Source: an uncultured Corynebacterium sp.
Lineage (GTDB): Bacteria > Actinomycetota > Actinomycetes > Mycobacteriales > Mycobacteriaceae
NCBI GenBank assembly: GCA_945631445.1
Contig: CALZCR010000007.1
Coordinates: 1-16,039, forward strand
Direction: 5' to 3'
Length of the DNA: 16,039 nucleotides
A model generated the notes under the pieces. It did no database searches. It saw nothing but the letters and a program-made list of their open reading frames with translations, and was not told where the DNA came from. The position numbers and the translations under genes were made by a program. The first letter of the stretch is position 1, and each line of letters begins with the position of its first letter. Positions 7,795 to 14,725 of this stretch are shown here, piece after piece.

Positions 7795-8694
7795 ATGGCG
7801 TGGTGGGGAAAGTCAGCGCGTTATTCCGGCGTGGCAGCCTTGGCCCTGACGCTGGGGCTCACGGCCGTAAGCTGCACGCAGCCCGCCCCGCGTGACAGTG
7901 AGACGGCGTCCATGACGGCGGTGGCCGCGCCGCCGCGTCAAGCTGCGGGCGACCCCGTGACACACCAACTGAGCACGTTGATACACCAGGTCGAGGACAC
8001 TCACGGCGGGGTGGCCGGAGTCGCGGTGGCCACCGGTCACGGGGTGGCGCACGGCGGCGATCCGGGCCGGTGGCACGCGTGGTCGACGGTGAAAGTCCCG
8101 ATCGCCGTGCTCGCAGCCAGGGAAGGATCCGATGAGGACGTCGACGTGGACACCCTCATCGAGGCCGCCATCGCCCGCTCGGAGAACCTGCCCGCGGCCG
8201 AGCTGTGGCAGTTGCTCGGCGGCGGGACCGCCGCCGCCCGTCAGCTCGAGGAGTTGCTCGCCCCCTACGGAGAAGTCGACGCGTTGTCGCTGGCCCGGGA
8301 GTTTATGCCGACCCCCATCGGGCTGATCGCCTGGCCGTTGGCGGGGCAAGCGGAATTTGCCTCCCATCTTCCCTGTTTGCCCGGTGCGGAGGAGGTCTAC
8401 CAAGCGATGGGGGAGATCGTGCCGTGGCAGGTAGACGGATTGGGCTCCATTGCGGGGATGCATTTCAAAGGGGGCTGGAGCGCAGAAGAGGACGTGGGAA
8501 AACGCACGTACACCTATCGACAGATGGGGGCGTTGGAGACCCCGGACGGGGTCATCGGCATGGCCGTGCTGGTTCATCCAGAGGATGGGGAGCATGCGAC
8601 GGCGGTGCAGATGGTGGATGATCTGGCTGAGGGGCTGGAGGAGATGGTTAAGACAGACGTGTTCTCCGCTGTAAAGGACTGCACGGCTGCCTGA
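7795..8694 (+). CDS. Secreted lipoprotein with beta-lactamase/PBP-like serine hydrolase motifs
   Basis: The 299-residue protein begins with a signal peptide: residues 1-10 are positively charged, 12-24 are hydrophobic, and TAVSC follows, with C27 as the probable lipidated cysteine. In the body I see the three landmarks of the penicillin-recognising serine enzymes in order: STVK (S97, K100) as SxxK, SEN (129-131) as SxN, and KGG (225-227) in place of KTG. The SxxK to SxN distance is only 32 residues, about half that of class A beta-lactamases, and no omega-loop glutamate is obvious. It is therefore probably a small or divergent member, active on cell-wall peptides or inactive, rather than a true beta-lactamase. 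Two cysteines (in SHLPCLPG and near the C-terminus) could form a disulfide. The nearest Shine-Dalgarno, AAAGGA, is 16 bases before the ATG, which is long, but an in-frame stop rules out an earlier start. Confidence 0.75.
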   Translation: MAWWGKSARYSGVAALALTLGLTAVSCTQPAPRDSETASMTAVAAPPRQAAGDPVTHQLSTLIHQVEDTHGGVAGVAVATGHGVAHGGDPGRWHAWSTVKVPIAVLAAREGSDEDVDVDTLIEAAIARSENLPAAELWQLLGGGTAAARQLEELLAPYGEVDALSLAREFMPTPIGLIAWPLAGQAEFASHLPCLPGAEEVYQAMGEIVPWQVDGLGSIAGMHFKGGWSAEEDVGKRTYTYRQMGALETPDGVIGMAVLVHPEDGEHATAVQMVDDLAEGLEEMVKTDVFSAVKDCTAA

Positions 8695-8695
8695 C

Positions 8696-8724
8696 TTGCT
8701 GTGCCAGGCATGTCTTGCTAAGGT
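8696..8724 (+). promoter_or_regulatory. Promoter of the infC-rpmI-rplT operon
   Basis: TTGCTG (8696-8701) and an extended -10, TGC-TAAGGT (8716-8724), are separated by 17 bases. The -35 box begins two bases after the stop codon of the lipoprotein gene. Transcription would begin near 8731 and give a leader of about 237 bases before infC. Confidence 0.55.
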
Positions 8725-8730
8725 AATCGC

Positions 8731-8967
8731 TACTACCACCCGAGTCGTCTTCAGGACATCGGGTCACAAGCGGAGAACATCCCACCCCATGCCGCCGTCA
8801 GGCTGGTTCCGGGTAAAGGTCAGTTGAGAAGGCTATCCGCCTTCATTGACTGATGTGGCATTTCCGCGTGCACCCTCCCAGGTGCCGCGGTTTTTTGCTG
8901 CAGGGGGTGAACCTCGCATGTGACGCGGTAGCGAATCACTGCACACTGCTAATTTGAGGAGCCCCAC
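8731..8967 (+). promoter_or_regulatory. Structured infC leader, candidate attenuator
   Basis: The leader holds several inverted repeats. Hairpin 1 is ACCCGAGTC (8738-8746) with GAC-A-TCGGGT (8755-8764), one bulged base. Hairpin 2 is GAAGGC (8828-8833) with GCCTTC (8839-8844), extended by TCAGT (8820-8824) and ACTGA (8849-8853). ATGCC (8789-8793) can pair with GGCAT (8857-8861) and enclose hairpin 2. A terminator hairpin with six T follows at 8864-8896. A ribosome binding site, GAGGAG, lies at 8956-8961. In Bacillus the same operon is controlled by ribosomal protein L20 acting on a leader terminator. This leader has the parts for such control, but the ligand here is unknown. Confidence 0.6.
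8864..8896 (+). terminator. Intrinsic terminator inside the infC leader (attenuator)
   Basis: CCGCGTGCACC (8864-8874) pairs with GGTGCCGCGG (8881-8890), giving a 10-pair stem with one bulged T and loop CTCCCA, followed directly by TTTTTT (8891-8896). It lies downstream of the operon promoter and 71 bases before infC, so it ends leader transcripts unless bypassed. It could also stop read-through from the lipoprotein gene. Confidence 0.8.
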
Positions 8968-9492
8968 ATCAGCGCTGAAGCTCGCATTAATGAGCGAATC
9001 CGTGTTCCGGAGGTCCGTTTGATCGGCCCGTCCGGCGAACAGGTAGGCGTCGTCCGTACCGATGACGCACGCAAGGTCGCCTACGAGGCGAATCTCGATC
9101 TCGTCGAGGTCGCCCCGAACGCCAAGCCGCCCGTCGCCAAGATCATGGATTACGGAAAGTACAAGTACGAGCAGGCCCAGAAGGCCCGTGAGTCGCGTAA
9201 GAATCAGCAGCAGACCGTGGTCAAGGAGCAGAAGTTCCGTCCCAAGATCGACGATCACGATTATGAGACGAAGAAGAACAATGTGATCCGCTTCCTGGAG
9301 AAGGGCAACAAGGTCAAGGTCACCATCATGTTCCGCGGCCGCGAGCAGTCTCGCCCGGAGCTGGGCTTCCGACTGCTGGATCGTCTTGCCGAAGAGATCG
9401 CCGAGTTCGGCGTCGTCGAGAACAAGCCGAAGCAGGACGGCCGCAACATGACGATGGTCGTCGGCCCGGTCCGCGGCAAGGGCAAAAAGTAG
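8968..9492 (+). CDS. infC: Translation initiation factor IF-3, starting at a rare AUC codon
   Basis: The 174-residue product is IF3, which binds the 30S subunit and checks the start codon and initiator tRNA. The N-terminal domain begins [19 protein letters not shown], followed by [23 protein letters not shown] (family signature DYGKYKYE), a charged linker ([12 protein letters not shown]) and the C-terminal domain with [14 protein letters not shown]. The conserved N-terminus can only be translated if ATC at 8968 is the start: an in-frame TAA lies at 8950-8952, and no ATG, GTG or TTG occurs before TTG at 9019. GAGGAG lies 6 bases before the ATC. Enteric infC uses AUU, and IF3 discriminates against such codons, which allows autoregulation; the same is likely here. 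The TTG at 9019 also has GGAGG 5 bases upstream, so a shorter form lacking 17 residues is possible. First gene of infC-rpmI-rplT. Confidence 0.95.
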   Translation: MSAEARINERIRVPEVRLIGPSGEQVGVVRTDDARKVAYEANLDLVEVAPNAKPPVAKIMDYGKYKYEQAQKARESRKNQQQTVVKEQKFRPKIDDHDYETKKNNVIRFLEKGNKVKVTIMFRGREQSRPELGFRLLDRLAEEIAEFGVVENKPKQDGRNMTMVVGPVRGKGKK

Positions 9493-9538
9493 ATCAGACA
9501 ACCGTCAACCGCTATTCGGGAATAAGGACTTATCACCC

Positions 9539-9733
9539 ATGAAGCAGAAGACCCACAAGGGCACCGCTAAGCGCATCAAGGTCACCGGTTCCGGCAAGCT
9601 GCGTCGCGAGCAGGCCAACCGTCGTCACCTGCTGGAGGGCAAGCCGTCCACCCGCACCCGTCGCCTGAAGGGCACCAAGGACGTCTCCCCGGCAGACACC
9701 AAGCGCATGAAGCGTCTCCTCGGCCGGGCATAA
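9539..9733 (+). CDS. rpmI: 50S ribosomal protein L35
   Basis: The 64-residue basic protein has the L35 pattern: [20 protein letters not shown] at the start, then [18 protein letters not shown] and a C-terminal RMKRLLG. Length and sequence match bacterial L35, a small protein of the large subunit. ATG has an AAGGA sequence 10 bases upstream. It lies 46 bases after infC and 49 bases before rplT with no terminator between, as expected for the conserved translation operon. Confidence 0.97.
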   Translation: MKQKTHKGTAKRIKVTGSGKLRREQANRRHLLEGKPSTRTRRLKGTKDVSPADTKRMKRLLGRA

Positions 9734-9782
9734 GAACGCCTGTCCGTCCAGAAAAACCTCAACGAAATAAGGAAGATACACA

Positions 9783-10166
9783 ATGGCACGTGTCAAGCGT
9801 TCTGTTAACGCCAAGAAGAAGCGCCGCGCGATTCTGAAGTCCGCCAAGGGCTACCGCGGTCAGCGCTCCCGCCTGTACCGTAAGGCCAAGGAGCAGTGGC
9901 TGCACTCCATGACCTACGCTTACCGCGACCGCCGTAAGCGTAAGGCAGAGTTCCGCAAGCTGTGGATCCAGCGTATCAACGCCGCTGCCCGCATGAACGA
10001 CATCACGTACAACCGTCTGATCCACGGCCTGAAGCTGGCCGAGATTGATGTCGACCGCAAGATCCTCGCGGACCTGGCCGTCAACGACTTCGCCACCTTC
10101 TCCGCACTGTGCGAGGCCGCCAAGGCTGCCCTGCCGGAGGACGTCAACGCACCGAAGGCCGCCTAA
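9783..10166 (+). CDS. rplT: 50S ribosomal protein L20
   Basis: The 127-residue protein starts [19 protein letters not shown], with the long basic N-terminal extension typical of L20, then [18 protein letters not shown] and the globular domain with [21 protein letters not shown] and [10 protein letters not shown]20 is needed for early 50S assembly. In Bacillus and E. coli it also represses its own operon by binding mRNA that mimics its 23S rRNA site, which makes it the prime candidate ligand of the infC leader here. ATG is preceded by AAGGAAG. It is the last gene of the operon and a strong terminator follows. The end is Ala/Pro-rich ([10 protein letters not shown]), as in actinobacterial forms. 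Confidence 0.98.
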   Translation: MARVKRSVNAKKKRRAILKSAKGYRGQRSRLYRKAKEQWLHSMTYAYRDRRKRKAEFRKLWIQRINAAARMNDITYNRLIHGLKLAEIDVDRKILADLAVNDFATFSALCEAAKAALPEDVNAPKAA

Positions 10167-10192
10167 GCAGCCTTCGCACTTCGACGCGCATC

Positions 10193-10238
10193 ACCGTCGG
10201 CGCCCCTGTTAGGCAGGGGCGCCGACGGTTTTCTTTTT
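10193..10238 (+). terminator. Strong intrinsic terminator of the infC-rpmI-rplT operon
   Basis: A perfect 16-base inverted repeat, ACCGTCGGCGCCCCTG (10193-10208) and CAGGGGCGCCGACGGT (10214-10229), has a 5-base loop and is followed by the T-rich run TTTTCTTTTT. It begins 27 bases after the rplT stop codon. Confidence 0.95.
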
Positions 10239-10271
10239 CCGGAGCCTGCCGGCACACGCCGCAGAACCGAA

Positions 10272-10310
10272 GCCGGGCCCGGGAGGATGGTCTTTCCTCC
10301 CGGGCCCGGC
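10272..10310 (-). terminator. Hairpin terminator after putA
   Basis: A perfect 16-base inverted repeat, GCCGGGCCCGGGAGGA (10272-10287) and TCCTCCCGGGCCCGGC (10295-10310), has a 7-base loop and begins 21 bases after the putA stop codon. On the minus strand the tail is TTCGGTTCTGC, only partly T-rich. With the rplT terminator it insulates two convergent units. Confidence 0.75.
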
Positions 10311-10330
10311 GTCGGTCTCCCCGTGGGAGA

Positions 10331-13300
10331 TCAGAAGCGGGTCATCGGCTCCCGAATGATGCCGAACCGGTGAGTCGTGGTGCTCACCGTCTGCTCCAGC
10401 AGCCAAGGAAGCAGCTCACGTCGGCCGTCGGCCAATACCGGGGAGTCCATGATCACCGAATCAGATTCGACGGCCGCCTCATACAGAGCGTCATCGACCG
10501 CACCGACGGTGCGCACCCGGGCATTGTCCCGTTCCGTCACCAGGCGCGCGAAGTCCTCGTCCGGCATGTTCTCCGCGAAGGAGAACTCTTCCGCCACGCC
10601 GGGCCGTGCGGTGAAACGGACCGGAGAGCCGGTGCGGGCGGCCGCCAGCAGCAGACGATAGACGTCGCGGCGGGCGGCGCCTTCGCCGATACGCACGAGC
10701 AGCGGCTCCAATAGCGGCAGGTAGCGGAAGATGTTCGTCTCATAACGCAGGCCGGTGCGGTCGTGCTCACGGCCGAACTCGGTGTCCCAGGCGTGCTGGT
10801 CAAGTTCCGCCGCGCGCCACAACCACGCCCGGTCCTCCTCGTCGAGTTCTCCGGCCCAGCTCTCTAGCATCCGGTTGATCTTTGGCTGCACGCTGACCTC
10901 CGGGGAGGCGAGGGCGTCGTTGTCGACCCAGGTGCCGAAGGTGCCGACGTAGTTCGGGCCGCCAGCCTTCGCGCCCGGCCCGATCGCCGAATTCTTCCAG
11001 CCGCCGAAGGACTGGCGCTGCACGATCGCACCGGTGATGCCGCGGTTGACGTAGGCGTTGCCCACCTCCACGTGCTCACGCCAGTAGGCGATCTCGTCGG
11101 TGTCCAGGGTGTGGATGCCGCCGGTCAGTCCGAAACCGGTCTGGTTCTGCCATTCGACGGCCTCTTCGAGGGTGTCGGCGTACATGATGCCCAGGACGGG
11201 TCCGAAGCACTCGGTTTGGTGGTACCAGGAACCCGGCTGCACGTTGTCGCGCACGCCGGGGGACCACAACGTGCCCTCCTCGTCGAGCTGCTTCGGCTCG
11301 ATCAACCATTCCTCGCCGGGCTCCAGGGTGGTCAACCCCTTCTTCAGTTTCTCGCCGGGCGGCTCAATGAGCCCGTTCATGCGGGTGGAGACGTCGATGC
11401 CGCGCCCGATCTTCAGGGTGCGCACTGCGTCGTAGAGCTGGGTGCGCAGCCTCTTCGACTTGCCGGCCGGACCGACGAAGATGACCAGGGAAGAAGCGGA
11501 ACACTTCTGGCCGGCGTGCCCGAAGGCCGAGTCGACCAGGTCGTCGATCGCCAGATCCGGGTCACAGGAGGCGGTGATGATCAGGGCGTTCTTGCCGGAG
11601 GTCTCCGCAGAAATCGACATCTGCGGGTCCCAAGAACGAAACAGCCGGGCAGTTTCCGAAGCGCCGGTCAGGATGACGTGATCGACCCTGGGGTGCGACA
11701 TCAGCCGCTTGCCGGCCTCGCCCTCGTCCGCGCGGACTAACTGTACCAGATCCGGGTCTTCACCGGCGGCGGCCAGCCCGTCACGGATGGCGTCGACGGC
11801 GACCTCGGCGCAACGCACCACCTGGGGCGCGGGCTTGATGATCACGGCGCTGCCGGCGGCCAACGACGCCAACACGCCTCCGACCGGGATGGCGACGGGG
11901 AAGTTCCAGGGCGGAGTCACCACCACCAGCCCCTCCGGCACGAAAGTGGAGTAACCGGTGCCCAAGGCACGTGCGGATTCCGCGTAGTAGGTGGCGAAGT
12001 CCACGGCCTCCGAGACCTCGACGTCGGCCTGGGCGATGGCCTTGTCCGCTTCCCAGGCCATGGCGGAGATCAATTCCTGCCGCCGATTCGCCAGCGACTC
12101 GGCGATGACGTCCAAGACATCCGCGCGGTCTTCGCTGGCGGTGGCTCCCCAGGCGACGGCCAGCTCACGGGCCTTGTCGACGCTGGCGTCCACCTTCTCC
12201 GGATCAGAGACCTCTGGCGCCGACGCCGGCCCGGGGTCCGTGCTCAGAGCTTCCACCCCCCACCGACGGTTGGCCACCAGGGCGGGGTCGGTGTCCGGCT
12301 CGTTGCGGAATCGACCGGGGCGGGTACCGGAACCGAGCCCCGAGTCGATCTCCCGGTTCTGCCGCCGCTGCGGTTTCGTGGACACCTCCCGGCGATCGGC
12401 GACCGCCGAGCGGAAGCGCTCCTCCTGGTCGTCCATCGCCCGCTCGCCGGCGTCGCCGACGGTGAACAACGCGTGCAGGAAGTTTTCGTCCGCGCTGTTT
12501 TCCTCGAGGCGGCGCACCAAATAGCTGACGGCGACGTCAAAATCGGTGGCGGCCACGACGGGGGTGTAGAGGATCAGGTTGGGGAACGAGTCTTTGACCG
12601 CCCGTGCCTGGGCGGGGGCCATGCCCTGCAGCATTTCGGCGTCGACGAGCTCCATGACGCCGCGACGCTCCGCGATCTCTTTGGCGGCGGCCAGGGAATA
12701 CAGGTTGTGGCTGGCGACGCCGAGACGGACCGCGCCCAGATTCTCCGGGACCAGGACATGATCGAGCAGGCGCAGATAGTTGGCGTCGACCTCAGCCTTG
12801 GTGTCGTAGGGGGCCTGCTTCCACCCGTGGACTTCGGCCTCGGCCTTCTCCATGGACAGGTTCGCGCCCTTGACCAGACGGATCTTGATCGGGGCCCCGC
12901 CCGCGGCGACGCGGGCACGGCCGAACTCCGCCAACTCTTGCAGCGCGGCAAAGGAGTCCGGCAGGTAGGCCTGGAGCACGATGCCGGTCTCGTAGTCGTG
13001 GAACTCTTCTTCGCCGAGCAGCTCCGTGAACAACCGGATGGTCATCCGCAGATCCTTGTATTCCTCCATGTCGAGGTTGATGAACACCCGCGGGCTCTGC
13101 TTGATGGCGGCCCGGTAGAGGGGACGCAGCTGTTCTTTCAACCGCTCCACGTTGCCGTCGACGTCCCACGGGTTGAGCTGGGCGCACAGCGACGTCGCCT
13201 TGACGGAGACGTACGTGACGCGGGGGTTTTCGATGAGCTCGAGCGTGCGCCGGGCGCGATCCGCGGCCTCGTCATCGCCCAAGACCGCTTCGCCCAAGAG

Positions 13301-13735
13301 GTTCAGGTTGAGTTCCTCCCCTTTTTCCGCCGCCTCCTCCAGCAAGGAGTTCAACGTCGAGCCCTCGGAATCGAGGACCAGGTGGCCGACGAGCTGGCGC
13401 ATGCGCTTGCGGGCGGCGGGCATGACGACCTGCGGGATCACCCCGGCCAGCTTGGTGCCCGCGTTGAGCAGGAGCCGGTCGATCCCGCTGAGAAAAGCCG
13501 GTGCCTCCGGGACCTTGCTCAACGCCTGCGCCGCCGTCTGATTGTCTTCCGGACGGGCGACGCGGTCCACGAAATCCATCGTGAAATCGACGCCGGCGGG
13601 ATCCTGCATCAGCTGTCCCAGCATCTGCGCGGCCTCGTCCTGCTCGCCTTCGGTGGCGGCGAGCCATGCACGTGCCTGCTTCACAACCGCGTCAACGGAA
13701 TCATCCAGCGTGGTGTCTGGGGTCTGGGTTGTCAT
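10331..13735 (-). CDS. putA: Bifunctional proline dehydrogenase / L-glutamate-gamma-semialdehyde dehydrogenase (PutA)
   Basis: The 1134-residue enzyme oxidises proline to glutamate in two steps. The FAD-dependent proline dehydrogenase barrel spans about 100-410 (YVSVKATSLCAQL near 173, IRLVKGANLSMEKAE, LGVASHNLYSLA, LYTPVVAATDFDVAVSYL near 388). The NAD-dependent aldehyde dehydrogenase spans about 470-940 (TPPWNFPVAIPVGG with N611, ILTGASETARLF, GHAGQKCSASS with catalytic C745, ECFGPVLG, QSFGGWKNSAIG near 911). About 190 residues follow. The N-terminus does not resemble the ribbon-helix-helix DNA-binding domain of enteric PutA, so it should not repress its own gene. I chose ATG at 13735 because GGAGG lies 8 bases upstream and homology begins soon after; the longer upstream frame runs through the divergent promoter region. 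Proline is used as carbon, nitrogen or electron source, with electrons passing to the membrane quinone pool. Confidence 0.97.
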   Translation of the reverse strand: MTTQTPDTTLDDSVDAVVKQARAWLAATEGEQDEAAQMLGQLMQDPAGVDFTMDFVDRVARPEDNQTAAQALSKVPEAPAFLSGIDRLLLNAGTKLAGVIPQVVMPAARKRMRQLVGHLVLDSEGSTLNSLLEEAAEKGEELNLNLLGEAVLGDDEAADRARRTLELIENPRVTYVSVKATSLCAQLNPWDVDGNVERLKEQLRPLYRAAIKQSPRVFINLDMEEYKDLRMTIRLFTELLGEEEFHDYETGIVLQAYLPDSFAALQELAEFGRARVAAGGAPIKIRLVKGANLSMEKAEAEVHGWKQAPYDTKAEVDANYLRLLDHVLVPENLGAVRLGVASHNLYSLAAAKEIAERRGVMELVDAEMLQGMAPAQARAVKDSFPNLILYTPVVAATDFDVAVSYLVRRLEENSADENFLHALFTVGDAGERAMDDQEERFRSAVADRREVSTKPQRRQNREIDSGLGSGTRPGRFRNEPDTDPALVANRRWGVEALSTDPGPASAPEVSDPEKVDASVDKARELAVAWGATASEDRADVLDVIAESLANRRQELISAMAWEADKAIAQADVEVSEAVDFATYYAESARALGTGYSTFVPEGLVVVTPPWNFPVAIPVGGVLASLAAGSAVIIKPAPQVVRCAEVAVDAIRDGLAAAGEDPDLVQLVRADEGEAGKRLMSHPRVDHVILTGASETARLFRSWDPQMSISAETSGKNALIITASCDPDLAIDDLVDSAFGHAGQKCSASSLVIFVGPAGKSKRLRTQLYDAVRTLKIGRGIDVSTRMNGLIEPPGEKLKKGLTTLEPGEEWLIEPKQLDEEGTLWSPGVRDNVQPGSWYHQTECFGPVLGIMYADTLEEAVEWQNQTGFGLTGGIHTLDTDEIAYWREHVEVGNAYVNRGITGAIVQRQSFGGWKNSAIGPGAKAGGPNYVGTFGTWVDNDALASPEVSVQPKINRMLESWAGELDEEDRAWLWRAAELDQHAWDTEFGREHDRTGLRYETNIFRYLPLLEPLLVRIGEGAARRDVYRLLLAAARTGSPVRFTARPGVAEEFSFAENMPDEDFARLVTERDNARVRTVGAVDDALYEAAVESDSVIMDSPVLADGRRELLPWLLEQTVSTTTHRFGIIREPMTRF

Positions 13736-13757
13736 GGCGTCCGCCTCCTCGGGTTTG

Positions 13758-13786
13758 TGGGGGCGGGGGTCATGCCCGCGCCCCCA
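13758..13786 (-). promoter_or_regulatory. GC-rich hairpin in the putA leader
   Basis: TGGGGGCG (13758-13765) and CGCCCCCA (13779-13786) form a perfect 8-base stem that can be lengthened by GGG/CCC inside. It lies 22 bases before the putA ATG, just ahead of the GAGGAGG ribosome binding site. It could be an operator or an RNA structure that affects translation or mRNA stability. Confidence 0.5.
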
Positions 13787-13814
13787 AAATATGGCACGTT
13801 TAATTACCTCCGCC

Positions 13815-13843
13815 AGTGTATGGACTTGGCTGGTCCCTGTCTG
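13815..13843 (-). promoter_or_regulatory. Probable putA promoter
   Basis: On the minus strand, CAGACA (13843-13838) is a 4-of-6 match to TTGACA, and 17 bases later TACACT (13820-13815) fits TAnAnT. Transcription would start near 13808 and give a leader of about 73 bases that contains the GC-rich hairpin. Confidence 0.5.
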
Positions 13844-13885
13844 CGCCTTCCGGATCTGGTACACCTGGCAGGGGGAGTGCGCTGA

Positions 13886-13891
13886 TAACCT
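13886..13891 (+). promoter_or_regulatory. -10 box of a probably leaderless methyltransferase gene
   Basis: TAACCT, preceded by TGA as an extended -10, ends 7 bases before the ATG at 13899. There is no Shine-Dalgarno at a usable distance; the only purine run (GGGGGAG) is more than 20 bases away. This fits a transcript starting at or next to the ATG. Confidence 0.4.
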
Positions 13892-13898
13892 GACGCAT

Positions 13899-14720
13899 AT
13901 GAGCCTCGATTTTTCCCAGCCGTTCACGGAACGGACTCCGCGGGTGGTCAACGCCGCAAAACTGCTACGTTCCGCCGGACGTCGAAAAGCGGAACGGTTT
14001 CTCGTGGAGGGGGAGAACGCCGTCGACGCGGCGGTGTCCACCGGGTCGGCCACCGACTTGTTCGTGACGGAGCGGGCCGCGGAGCGGTTCCCCGACATCG
14101 TCACCGCCGCCGGGTACATGAACGTCTACACCCACGCCATCGATGAGAAAGCCGCCCGCGCTCTGACCGACACGGTGACCACGACCGGGCTGTTCGCGGT
14201 GTGCACGCCCGTGTTGTGGAGCGTCGGCAAGGCGCTGGGCAAAGCCCCGAAGTTGGTGACCGTCCCGGTGCAGACCTCCGAGCCGGGCAACGCCGGCACC
14301 CTCATGCGCGTCTCTGACGCGATGGGCGCCGACGCCGTGCTCTTCGCCGGGGAAACCGTCGACCCGCAGTCCGGCAAAGCCGCCCGCGCCTCGGCGGGGT
14401 CGTTGTTCCACGTCCCGGTCGCCCGCCACGCGGACGTCAACGACGTCCTCGGCCAGGTCCGCGCCAAGGGCCTGACCATCCTGGCCACCGCCGCCGACGG
14501 GGAAGTCGACCTCGACGATGCCGACGACCTGCTGGCGCGACCCACCGCCTGGCTCTTCGGCAATGAAGCCCACGGCCTCGGCGAGGAGCTGCTGGCGAAG
14601 GCGGACCACCGGGTGCGCGTGCCCATCCGCGGCCGTGCGGAATCGCTGAACCTGGCCACCGCCGCCGCCATCTGCCTCTACGAATCCGCCCGGGTCCAAT
14701 CCCGGGCGAAAGGAGAATAA
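13899..14720 (+). CDS. SpoU/TrmH-family RNA 2'-O-methyltransferase
   Basis: The 273-residue protein has the two expected parts. Residues 10-90 form the RNA-binding domain typical of this group (RVVNAAKLLRSAGRRKAERFLVEG). The C-terminal SPOUT domain has motif 1 EPGNAGTLMRVSDA (N131, R137), motif 2 LFGNEAHGL (219-227, with E223) and motif 3 ESLNLATAAAICLYE (S249, N251). It transfers a methyl group from S-adenosylmethionine to a ribose 2'-OH of rRNA or tRNA; the target base is not known. Length is normal. The ATG start is fixed by the frame and the conserved N-terminus, and the gene appears leaderless. It is divergent from putA and followed after 5 bases by the TM2 gene. The same type of gene precedes pheS in other corynebacteria. 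Confidence 0.92.
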   Translation: MSLDFSQPFTERTPRVVNAAKLLRSAGRRKAERFLVEGENAVDAAVSTGSATDLFVTERAAERFPDIVTAAGYMNVYTHAIDEKAARALTDTVTTTGLFAVCTPVLWSVGKALGKAPKLVTVPVQTSEPGNAGTLMRVSDAMGADAVLFAGETVDPQSGKAARASAGSLFHVPVARHADVNDVLGQVRAKGLTILATAADGEVDLDDADDLLARPTAWLFGNEAHGLGEELLAKADHRVRVPIRGRAESLNLATAAAICLYESARVQSRAKGE

Positions 14721-14725
14721 ACAGG

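Noticed and set aside
12473..13885. A 470-codon open frame on the plus strand opposite putA
   Set aside because: It lies wholly antisense to the conserved PutA reading frame, has no domain resemblance, and is rich in His, Arg, Gly and Val, as expected for a shadow frame in high-GC DNA.
13736..14119. A 128-residue N-terminal extension of PutA
   Set aside because: It would run across the divergent promoter region and into the methyltransferase gene, and has no PutA similarity; the ATG at 13735 has a good Shine-Dalgarno.
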